NCBI GenBank assembly: GCA_036768485.1
Contig: JAVLUZ010000272.1
Location: 120,034-184,033 of the forward strand
DNA from: Mermis nigrescens
Lineage: Eukaryota > Nematoda > Enoplea > Mermithida > Mermithidae
Length of the DNA stretch: 64,000 bases
Direction of reading: 5' to 3'
A program made the position numbers and the translations under genes. Below are positions 10,961-19,601 of the stretch, piece by piece; position 1 is the stretch's first letter, and the number at the start of each line of letters is the position of its first letter. The notes under the pieces are model-generated. The model was given only the letters and a program-made list of their open reading frames with translations, did not search any database and was not told where the DNA came from.

Positions 10961-10970
10961 AGTATTTATA
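10961..10970 (-). promoter_or_regulatory. TATA box of small hydrophobic-tail gene
   Basis: Minus-strand TATAAATACT, identical in its ten-base core to the boxes of the MCP, pX-like and ATPase genes, although the preceding TC is changed to AT. Confidence 0.6.
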
Positions 10971-11039
10971 ATAGCGGTTCTTTGAGGTTTTGCTTGACTC
11001 AGGAAATGTAAACAACCAATATTGTGTGTTAATTGTTCT

Positions 11040-11709
11040 TTACCCATTTTTTCTTTTTTTTGTCACTATATCTCTAATAGTATTTGTAGATTTCTGCAAA
11101 GAAACAGTTGGATGCCTGCTAAAAATATTTGTTCTTAAGCTGTAGCTCATCTCTAGCATTTTGAGTTAGATCAATTAAAAGGTGACCATGTGGCTGAGAA
11201 GTGTAGCATCAGAATAAGCTTCTATAAAAGATTAAGTGTTGGCAGGATAGAGCTGTCTAGAGAGCATTTGGGCCTGTAGCTGATCAGCAGGTTGTTTGAA
11301 CAAAGTTATATAATCAAAGTTTATGCCTAGGAAGTTCTTGAGACCATCAAAGAAAACGTTCTGAACAATCGTGTATAATGCTAATGTTTTAATGATGACA
11401 GCTCCTTGTAAAAAGTTGCATAATCTGGGCATTACCCTTACTCTGTTGCATAAGATCATTGAGAATCAAAGTTTGAGGCACATGACTAAATTGTTTTAGG
11501 TAATTAAAATCAGGAAGCCCTCGTATGAATAAAACATTGTTTAATTTTTATAAAGAGGCTGATTTTCTGCAAAGCACCACCAAATTTTTTGATTTTAGTA
11601 TCAATTAAGCATGCTTTATTCTCAATTAATTGCTTGACGAATGTTGTATCGCCTGACTTTATTGGTTTGGTCCTGAAACAAGGCAGGTAAAAGGATGTTG
11701 GAACATCAT
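11040..11709 (-). pseudogene. FtsK/HerA-type genome packaging ATPase, degenerate
   Basis: This would pump viral DNA into the capsid. The N-terminus MMFQHPFTCLVSGP leads into a Walker A region that reads SGDTTF where the family has SGKT or SGKS, so the catalytic Lys is lost, and a frameshift lies just before it. A Walker B-like LILNDLM (family DDLM) lies near 11475. A middle part with TIVQNVFFDGLKN, DYITLFKQPADQLQAQ and SRQLYP follows (11380-11240). The C-terminal PHGHLLIDLTQNAR and a basic end near 11045 match the closing part of Polinton ATPases. At least five frameshifts or stops are present. About 220 codons is the normal family size. It shares a 45-base divergent promoter region with the TBP-like gene at 11755. 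Confidence 0.8.
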
Positions 11710-11718
11710 GGTTTTAGG

Positions 11719-11752
11719 TATAAATATAAGTTTATCAGGAAGTATTTATAGA
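11719..11752. promoter_or_regulatory. Divergent promoter: TATA boxes for TBP-like gene (+) and ATPase (-)
   Basis: TATAAATATAAG on the plus strand starts at 11719, 36 bases before the TBP-like ATG at 11755. TCTATAAATACT on the minus strand (11741-11752) has its TATA start 41 bases before the ATPase ATG at 11709. Both boxes fit in one short intergenic stretch. Confidence 0.75.
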
Positions 11753-11754
11753 AA

Positions 11755-12273
11755 ATGGTAAGTATACAAAATATTTTACTGACTACAGCACTACCTTATA
11801 CACTGGCCTCAAAGACATCACCAGAATTACCAAAGACTGCACAATACAATTATTTGAGATATCCAGGAATTATATTTTTGACTACCTCAGAGCAACATTA
11901 CTGATATTCAAATTGGGTAAAATTGTATGTGTTGGAGCCAAAACAGCGAATAATGGTGAAAGTGCTATAAAAGTAGCTGTAGATGCATTAAATGCTATAA
12001 AGTGATGATTTAAAGGTGAAACCCCATATGTTTCAGGTTTGGCAAATTTAGGGTTCCACATTAATCTTTGCAAATTTTATGAGCTGGTGAAAAGAAAATG
12101 CATGTATGAAGTGGGATTGTTTCCTGGCTTAATATACAAGTTTTGCAATGTAACATTTATAGTCTGTCACAAGCGGAAAATTAATCCTTACAGGTGCAAA
12201 CAAGGCGCATGAGTTGCACAGAGCATATAAAATAGTTTCAACAAGGCTTGAGAAATGCATATTAGATACATAA
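11755..12273 (+). pseudogene. TBP-like: TATA-binding-protein (TBP) homologue in the virion cluster, frameshifted
   Basis: TBP core domains bind TATA boxes through two pseudo-repeats. Repeat 1 starts SIQNILLTT (family QNIVxTV), continues YNYLRYPGIIF, and after a frameshift near 11886 shows LLIFKLGKIVCVGAKTA. Repeat 2 shows a diverged start, INLCKFYELV, YEVGLFPGLIYK, and after another frameshift LTGANKAHELHRAYKIV up to a stop at 12273. The intercalating aromatic positions (LIF-x-x-GK, FPGLIY) and the GA[KN] turns are kept. The length, about 172 codons, equals a bare TBP core. Two stops separate the repeats near 12002. It diverges from the ATPase gene with its own TATA box. A second, separately diverged TBP homologue lies at 34084-34650. 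A captured host TBP is an alternative, but its place inside the virion cluster argues for a virus gene. Confidence 0.8.
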
Positions 12274-12295
12274 TATTTAACACTTTGAGAAAATA

Positions 12296-12540
12296 ATTAC
12301 TAAATTTGACAAAAAATATTCCAAACTTTACAAAAAATATTGCAAATTTTACAGAAAAATTCCCCAAACTTGACAAAAAATATCCCAATTTTTACAAAAG
12401 TACTATGCTTGAGATATTTTTTTATTCCAAATTTTACAAAAATATTCCTTACTTTACAAAAAATATTCCAAACTTTACACAAAATGTTCCAAACTTCACA
12501 AAAAATATTACAACATTTACAAAACATTCCTATCTTTGCA
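12296..12540. repeat. Short tandem repeat, about 20-21 bp unit, roughly 11 copies
   Basis: Imperfect copies of a unit like AACTTTACAAAAAATATTCC. Both strands stay open only because the repeat lacks stops, so the predicted Asn/Lys/Phe-rich products are not genes. It directly follows the TBP-like gene. Confidence 0.85.
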
Positions 12541-12545
12541 AATTT

Positions 12546-12765
12546 TTAGATCAATACTGATGACATGGATGAAGTTACATGTTCATCAATGATTTTTGTG
12601 TACAGGTTTTCAAAATAAAACCTAGCCTCAGGGTTTAGAAATTCCCACAAGTTAAGCAGCAGGCAAAGAATTGCCCTTTTTCAGGCGTTTTCTGATAAAC
12701 TTTGAGAAGATCAAAAGTGTGTGATCATCAGATTTGAGTAACGTTTGCCCATACTGGTTGCTCAT
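12546..12765 (-). pseudogene. Candidate small gene of unknown function in cluster C, frameshifted
   Basis: From an ATG at 12765 the minus strand reads MSNQYGQTLLKSDDHTLL and a basic RKRLKKG segment. After a one-base shift near 12660 it continues as LLNLWEFLNPEARFYFENLY and KIIDEHV, ending at 12546. Together about 72 codons of protein-like composition. I do not recognise the family. It follows the same orientation as the virion genes, so it may be another member of the cluster. Confidence 0.35.
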
Positions 12766-12929
12766 TTCTTAGGCCAAAAATAACCTAATGACATCATTAG
12801 ACAAGTACTGCTGAAAAATCAAGCATTGCAAAGATAGTGTAAATAAAAATCAGCATCAATCTAGGTTGTCACTAAATTTTGCACACAGCATACCTAAGTA
12901 TACCTAACGTACCTCGAGATCTGAGCCAA

Positions 12930-13395
12930 ATCTGCCCACTGGTTCTTGAAATATATTGCTATATGAGAAAGTGTAAAGAAAATTGGTATACTGTAGGCTG
13001 TGTACTAAAATTCAGTGTATATAGCATACCTTGCCTAAATGCATATTATCATTAAAATTTAAACAAAATCTGCTCATTGGTTCACTGAGTTATATTGCTA
13101 CATGAGAAAGTTTAAACTAAAATTGGCGTACTTGTAGATTCCATACTTGATAATAATAAGATGAACACATGCAGCATAAAGCCACTCCTGCTATGATAAT
13201 TTCAACCCAATCTGCACTCTATTTCTGAAATATATTGTTCTATGAGCATAGTGTAAAGTATATTAGAATACTGTAGACTGCATGCTGAAATTCCATATAT
13301 AGCATGTCTAGCTATTTATATCATATCCTGAAAGTTTGGACAAAATCCGCTCTATTGGTTCTTGGATATGATAGTGTTACACGATGTAACCTAGA
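12930..13395. repeat. Degenerate tandem repeat, about 130-140 bp unit, four copies
   Basis: Each copy carries a core like AAAATCTGCTCATTGGTTC, then GAAATATATTGCTATATGAG, then a GTGTAAAG block and AATTGGTATACTGTAG. Cores are near 12930, 13062, 13204 and 13342. The surrounding 12770-13740 shows no gene. Confidence 0.65.
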
Positions 13396-14311
13396 AATCC
13401 AATGGCAAAACACACAAAGCATATAACATCAGTCAATGTGATTAGCCGCCCTTAGACAATAAAGCTTATGTGAAATCTAGTCACTTACTCATCTTTTTCA
13501 CTTTGATTTACACTAATTGTTATTTTCAGTTTTATTGCTTTTTCTACGTAACTGACAAATACAGCCCAATTGTTACTTTGTCACTTGCATATTAGCTATC
13601 TTGCACTTTTTTACATTTTTTGCATGTCTTTTCACTTGCACTAATTTATTGCTTTAAAGTTTTCCTAATTCGTCAGAAAAAACCCATTAGTATAATCTGT
13701 GTAAAACTATGTTTAAGAACTAGTATTAAATCTCATGGTATAGCAGAGTCCTGCACGGGCCAAAATTTTTGACCCGCCCCGACCCGCCAGGAAAGAAATA
13801 AAGCCCGCCTCCCGCCCCACAGCTCCTTAGACCCGCCCCGCACAGTAATGTTACAAAAATTAGGCCCGCCCCGCCCCACCCCACAAAATTTTTCATGTAC
13901 TCTATGTTTCCATTTCTGGTCGAAAAGGAGCCAGAATGCAAGAAGATAAAGAACCAGACAATGGAGTGATACAAAATCTTCAATGTAAATGAGTGCAATG
14001 CAATTTTATAAACTGAATAAGAGCTAATGTCTTACTGCAATAAACTTCATTGGAACAACAATGATGTTACTGTGATAGGTGTAGTTAGGTATGTAGGTAA
14101 GCTGCAAAAGGCATAATCTTGCACTGCTTATTGCTCAAATTCTGAGGGGTCTGATGGGGCAAAATCGCCAAAACTAGCACAACAAAATCAATTTTGGGGG
14201 TCTGCTGGATCCCAGGGTACAGCCCAGATCCCAATGCTCGCCATTACTCAAATCCTATAGGTGATAGTCTACCTTATGTAAGGACGTAGTTTGTACCTAC
14301 ATATATGTAGG

Positions 14312-14854
14312 CATAGGTGGGCAGCACCGAAATTCTGGGGTGAGGGTGAAAAAATTTCTGAGGGGGAAGTGAAAAATTTTTAAAGGTCAAAAATGGTCTT
14401 AAAAGCATACGTGGGCAGCAAAGAAAATTCTGGGGGGGGGTGCAAGATTTTTCGAAGGTAAAAAAATGGCCTTAAAAATGGTGGTATGGCAATAAAAACA
14501 CCATTTTTCGACGTTTCTCATCAAGCACTATCCATTGGCATCAAAAAATTACGAAAAAAACGAAAAAAATTTTCAAAAATTGAATTCTGGGGGGGGGGGG
14601 GTATTTTGATTTCTGGGGGGGGTATTTTGGTTTCTGGGGGTGCATACCCCACGCCCAAGTGTGCTTAAAAGTGGTTGTATGGCAAAAAAACACCGTTTTT
14701 TGACGTTTCTCATCAAGCACTATCCAATGGCATCAAAAAAATTGCTGAAAAAGCAAAAAAAATTTTCTGGAGGAGAGTATTTTGATTTCTGGGGGGAGGT
14801 ATTTAAACCTCTGGGGGGCTGCATGCCCCCCCCATTCCCCCACGCCCACGTGTG
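14312..14854 (+). mobile_element. hAT-like MITE family M1, outer copy (split by an inner copy)
   Basis: Ends CATAGGTGGGCAGC and (reverse complement of the right end) CACACGTGGGCGTGGG, with the 8-bp duplication TATGTAGG at 14304-14311 and 14855-14862. The G-rich TTCTGGGGG tracts and the GTTTCTCATCAAGCACTATCC core mark this family, found at least nine times in the window. It contains another copy of itself. Confidence 0.9.
14406..14663 (+). mobile_element. M1 MITE nested inside an M1 MITE
   Basis: 258 bp, begins CATACGTGGGCAGC and ends CACGCCCAAGTGTG, flanked by CTTAAAAG at 14398-14405 and 14664-14671. Open frames inside it are not genes. Confidence 0.9.
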
Positions 14855-14882
14855 TATGTAGGTACTTGCCTACCTATATATA

Positions 14883-15674
14883 CAGGGTGTTTCAAAAAAA
14901 TGAAACCCATATCAGACCTTGTAACCTTTGAAACGAATCGCTCAATTTGAATGCAACTTGCTTTAATCAATAGATAAAAACCTTCATAATTGTCTTGCGA
15001 AGCTTCGTTTTCGCAGCTTCATTTGTTCTTGTACAACGCGCATTTGGGTAAAAGTCGTTTTTTTCATTAAATACTATGTGTCATAAGAAATGAATATGTG
15101 TTTGCGACGTAGCTTTAGATCGAGTGAACATTTTAGTATACGGTTTGCTTCAATCAAAAGCTTATTTATCTAGCTAGTTGCCTTTAAATTTTATTTTTAT
15201 TTTGTTTTGGTTCAAGAGCTATTGAGCTTTTGCCTAAGGTAACTCCTCGGCGATTGAGCCAGCAATGACAAAATAAGCAGCGAGTTGCTTGCGCTTGTGA
15301 ATGACCTAAGGAATGACATTTGGCAAAAGCTCAATAACTCTCGAACCAAGTAGCAAAATAGTACGAAAATTTATAGGCTAACAGCTAGGAAAACAGGCTT
15401 TTGAATAGAGCAGACCATATTCTGAAACGTTTACTCGATTGCAAAGCTACAACGTTACAACACATGATTTATTTCTAAACAGGCATTGTATTTAATAAAA
15501 AAATGACTTTTACTTAATTGCACGTTGCTCAAGAACAGAGCAAGCTACAAATACAAAACTTAGCAAGTTTCTTATGAAGGTTTTGTCTATTGTTTAAGAT
15601 AATTTGCATTGAAATTGAGCGAGCCATTGGGAAGTTAAAAGGTCAAATATGGGTTTTGTTTTTTTAAAACACTG
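14883..15674. mobile_element. Palindromic MITE flanked by TA
   Basis: Left end CAGGGTGTTTCAAAAAAATG; the right end reversed is CAGTGTTTTAAAAAAACAAAA. Arms of about 360 bp pair with scattered mismatches around an 80-base centre (15241-15320). TA lies on both sides (14881-14882, 15675-15676), which fits a Tc1/mariner-type non-autonomous foldback. It sits within the hAT element. Confidence 0.75.
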
Positions 15675-16022
15675 TATATATGTAAGCTTATGCATGGTAA
15701 AGCTGGATTATTTCAATTTGTATTATTTCAACAGCCCTCATGTGTTCTATTTCATTAAGTATTTATTCAAAAAATGAGCAGCAGAGCATTACTTAGAACT
15801 ATAGTCTATTTCGCAAAACCTTGTGCATGGAAATCAATTTTGCGCACGTATCCTTTTGCACAACAAAAATTAAAAAAAAAGAAAGGCCCACCCGCCCCGC
15901 CAAAATTTTTAGAAAATAAAGCCCGCCTCGCCCCGCCCCACCAGCTGTGTGACCCGCCCCGCAAAAAGCCCGCGCCAGCCTGTGGGGGCAGGGTGGGCTC
16001 AGCTCGCCTGCGCAGGGCTCTG

Positions 16023-16460
16023 TGGTATAATATATATATTGGATTATTGCTGTGATTATGATGTCATGTTGGTTCTTGGATTCTGCTATCCAATGGAATA
16101 TACAGATGCCTCTGAAGCCTTACCGCAAGTTGATAATTCCATATTAAAGTTATCCTCAGTTCAACTGCATTACCCCTTACTCTTACATGGTGGGACTGAG
16201 GTAAACATTTTCTTTTGAATATTGCCCTGAACTTGCAAAGGAATTTTTTCAAAATAAAGAAATTTTCTGAATTTTCCTTTTGCTGCTTGTATGGAAAAGA
16301 TTTATTTTATAACTAATCACGCCGCTGGCTAAATTTTTATTTGCTAAATTTTTATTCCAAACTTTTGAATAATGCAATCAAAAATTCTCTCTGTACAATA
16401 ATTGCGCCGCCAGCCCAAATGCTTGAAAATTTAGACATAATATTCAAAAATTTTTAGACA
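16023..16460. other. Leader region before gag, no gene seen
   Basis: AT-rich sequence following the hAT element. It includes an unconvincing short open frame (16064-16252) and repeated CTAAATTTTTATT words. It may be retroelement leader or LTR remnant, but no repeat partner was found downstream. Confidence 0.4.
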
Positions 16461-17116
16461 GTGAATCCCAATCTTGACAACGAGAGACAGAACTATTTTC
16501 CAGTCTATCCCTTATATAATTTGCACCCTCCCCAAATTTTTATTGGAGCTTTTGGCGAATGTTCTTCAGACTGGATTGAAAAATTTAATCAATTTTCGGA
16601 ATTGCAAGGTATCCAAGGTGACAATGAATATAAAATAACTTACTTGCAAGCAAATTTATTGGGTGCAGCGCAAGCAGCCTTTCAGGAAATTGAGTGCAAC
16701 CTTAGACCCCCATTCTTATATAATGATTTTATCAGAAATCTGTGATTGTATTCTTCAGATGGCTGTGATGTCAATGTTTTTCAGCAGTTTTGTATGATAA
16801 AAAACAAGAACCTGGTGAAAATGTGTCTGTTTTACTCAAAAATTTGAGAAAAATGGCACAAGTAGCATACCCAGATTTAAACGATGCAGCCAGAGAATCG
16901 ATTTTGAAGCCAATTTTCATCTTAGACTTTTGTCCAAAATTAAACAAGGAATTAAATTTCGAAATATTTTCATCGCTGAGTGACGCCCAAAGGAGCACCA
17001 TGCGTCGAATCTCAATTATTTGTGACAATTTTGTGAACAATAACCTGCAGAATGATGTTTTGTCAAAAACATGAAATAACCAACTTCTTGCTTTACAACG
17101 GAAAATCAATCACCTA

Positions 17117-18412
17117 AGAGGGGAGGTAGAAATGTTCTGAGAACTGCAGGTTTAAACTTTAAACAAAAGTTTAAGTTACATCTTATTATTTACTGTAGCA
17201 TGTCATTAAAAATTTTTCAAGACCGTTTCACTCTTGCTTTTGTCTATACTGTGTGGCGGTAATCTGTTTGGATCCAATATTGGCAAATGGATACAGGTGA
17301 AAAATTTGAGCACCGTGCTGTCATCAAATTCCTGACAAAACTTGGAAAGAATGCTAAGGAGATTGACGCCAATTTTAAGAAAGTTTATGGGGACTCAGCA
17401 CCTTCCGTATAGTACGGTTGCAAGATGGGCGGCCGAGTTTAAGCGTGGGCGACAAAGCCTGGAGGATGATCCCAGGAGTGGATGTCCATTGACAGCTGTC
17501 AATGAAGAAACAGTTGCCAGAGTAGAGACAATTATGAAAGAAAATTGGCGAATCAAGCTGAAAGAATTAGAGGCGCTTGTATGCATCAGCAGACCATCAA
17601 TTGTTCCAATTCTGCATGAACATTTGGGCTTATCCAAGGTGTGATGCCAGATGGATCCCGAAACTTTTGACGCATGAACAGAAAGAGGTAAGGTCAACAT
17701 TGAGCTTGGAGTTGATGCACCTTTATGACAGCGATCCAAAAGATTTTCATAGTAGAATTGTGTCTAGGGATGAAACCTGGATTTTTTGGTATGACCCTGA
17801 AAGTAAGGCAATGTCCATGCAGTGGTTACCAAAGGAACCAAGGCCTCCACTCAAGGCCAAAGTTCAACGGTCAGCTGGGAAGACAATGCTCACCCTGTTC
17901 TTTGATGCAGATGGTTGGTTGTTAGCCGATTTTTTGCAAAAAGGAACAACAATCAATGGCCAATATTACTCATAAATCTTGCTGCAGCTGAGTGATTTGA
18001 TAAAGCAGAAGAGAAGGGGAAAGTTGTCAAAGGGAATCTTGCTTCTGGATGACAATGCTCCAGTGCATTGTGCAGGAGTTGTGTTGGACACCATCAAAGA
18101 CCTGCAGTGGACTTGGCTGAATCACCACCCATATTCGCCTGATCTGGCACCTAGCAATTTTTGTATATTTCCAGATTTGAAGAAATCCATCAAGGGACTG
18201 AGATTTGAGGACCAAAGTTGTCTTGAATCTGCGGTTTTTGAGTGGCTGAATAATCAACCAAAATGTTATTGGCATCAAGTGATAAGTGACTGTAGGTCAA
18301 GATGGTTGAAGTGTTCTAACTTATATGGTGATTATATTGAAAAATAAATATCGGAAAGTTTGGTATCTGTTATCTTATATGGGTGTTCTCAGAACTTTTC
18401 TACCTCTCCTTG
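17117..18412 (+). mobile_element. mariner element
   Basis: Terminal inverted repeats of about 28 bp: the left end has AGGTAGAAATGTTCTGAGAAC; the right end reversed has AGGTAGAAAAGTTCTGAGAAC. Both are flanked by TA (17115-17116 and 18413-18414). The total of 1,296 bp is a standard mariner length. Confidence 0.92.
17287..18347 (+). pseudogene. mariner transposase, frameshifted and catalytically altered
   Basis: Starts at ATG 17287 with MDTGEKFEHRAVIKFLTKLG (helix-turn-helix region) and is broken by a frameshift near 17395. It then continues with the WAAEFKRGRQSLEDDPRSG linker typical of mariner. The second half has SRDETWIFWYDPESK (first catalytic Asp), LLLDDNAPVH (second Asp) and HHPYSPDLAPSNF near 18135-18170. 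In the family the third catalytic Asp follows LAPS; here it is Asn. More frameshifts occur near 17640 and 17975. The element therefore cannot move itself. Confidence 0.92.
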
Positions 18413-18480
18413 TAACAAACATCATATTGAAGACACAATCCAAAAAAACGTATAGACCGACAACCTGGGCGCCAAAGCAT

Positions 18481-19601
18481 GAGTAAGCCTAATTTTTATA
18501 CTTCATTTAACACACTGTGTATTACTAATTTTTATAAATAATACAATTAACAAGAATAATAATATTGATAATAAGTGAAAATTTACTAAATAGGCACACA
18601 TGAATAACTACAGTAATAAAGCTCATTTTATTTCAAAAGGCGTAAATTTTTTTCCTAACAGGCAAAATCAAACTTCAGATTATCAGTCTAATGGAGAGAG
18701 TTGATTTCCTCAAAATATTATTAAGAATTATAATGGATATAATCATAGTATTGCTGTCAATAACCAAGCAAATTTATTAGATCTTGATGACTGCAATGTT
18801 GACCATAATCGCTTACTCCATAAGCAATATCAGGCTGGAATGAATATGAATTTCCTCCCAAAATAGATCAAAATTATTTTTCTGCAACAATTTTGGAGCC
18901 TTGCCGCCGGCGCAATCTGAAAAATGACATCAGCACTGGAGGCTCATTACAGCAATGCCAAGGAAACAAATTACCGCATCTACAATTTGAGCCACTAAGC
19001 CCACAGGTCACTGTAGGTGCTGCTCCAAAGGCGCTAGAATCACCACCTCTGAAAGGAGAGTATTGCAGCATCACATGTTATCCAATGGACAACGCTTTTG
19101 ACAATTTGGAGTGCAAATTATCAAATTTGCACAGCTCAAGCTCAGGGAATCCTTAAGTTGAAATCCGAGCAAAATAAGCCAATTGTGGAGATAGTAGTTA
19201 CTTGTATTAAAAATGTAACTTAATATAAACAACCACAGTATGCAACTGATAAATGAACTTCATTTTAGCCAGTAACAAAGGTAATTTGGATTAGCCATGA
19301 TCCCAATATTAGGAGCACCATCAGTTGCAATGAAAACAGTAGCTTTAGCATCTTGCAAGTGAATCCGACAAAGCATCATAGAGATGAACTTAGAGTTCCC
19401 AGTGTTTTTCAAACCCTTTGTCTTTGCATAAAAGTCTTGCTATTATGCTCATATTATTGAATTGTAGTTTGAATCTGGTAAAAGGTTTTCAAATATGTGG
19501 AACTTCTAGAAGTGGACATCCATTGTAAATCCAAGAAAAGTTTCCTGCCTATGGCCTAAAAATCTAGAAAATCGGCCCAAAAATTAAAAGTAAACGTTTT
19601 T
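18481..19601 (+). other. Degenerate stretch between Gag and the env-like ORF
   Basis: No intact gene. A possible Gag tail with Asn/Gln-rich reading lies at 18600-18870, and a short open segment at 18893-19156 has no recognisable domain. On the minus strand, about 19440-19260 reads as a short protein-like piece with TVFIATDGAPNIG; I cannot place its family and it may belong to another inserted element. Confidence 0.35.

Larger units (their letters stand above)
13744..16022. mobile_element. hAT-type non-autonomous element with 8-bp duplication
   Basis: Left end CAGAGTCCTGCACGGGC and the reverse complement of the right end CAGAGCCCTGCGCAGGC form terminal repeats. Flanks are TGGTATAG (13736-13743) and TGGTATAA (16023-16030), an 8-bp duplication with one change, typical of hAT. 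GC-rich CCCGCC tracts lie just inside both ends (13770-13890 and 15885-16000), against an AT-rich background. There is no transposase; the open frames over the CCCGCC tracts are low-complexity. The interior holds a nested MITE pair and a palindromic MITE. Confidence 0.85.
16461..18480 (+). pseudogene. gag: Retroelement Gag, split by mariner
   Basis: The part at 16461-16744 resembles retrotransposon gag: FIGAFGECSSDWIEKFNQ, then a capsid-like YLQANLLGAAQAAFQEI. After a frameshift, 16790-17100 has EPGENVSVLLKNLRKMAQVA and DAARESILKPIFILDFCP, the usual pattern of gag capsid C-terminal domains. The reading continues across the mariner (site TA at 17115) to 18413-18480, which is basic and ends at TAA. 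No zinc knuckle is clear. Confidence 0.75.

Noticed and set aside
12296..12540. Possible CRISPR-like array or Asn/Phe-rich genes
   Set aside because: The repeats are contiguous and imperfect (about 20-21 bp) with no unique spacers. The open frames on both strands come from the lack of stops in the repeat.
14486..14861. Short ORFs with Gly-rich tails
   Set aside because: They lie wholly inside M1 MITEs, and the same frames recur in every copy.
15774..16055. Proline- and lysine-rich open frame
   Set aside because: It runs over the CCCGCC-rich subterminal repeat of the hAT element and its right border; composition, not coding, keeps it open.
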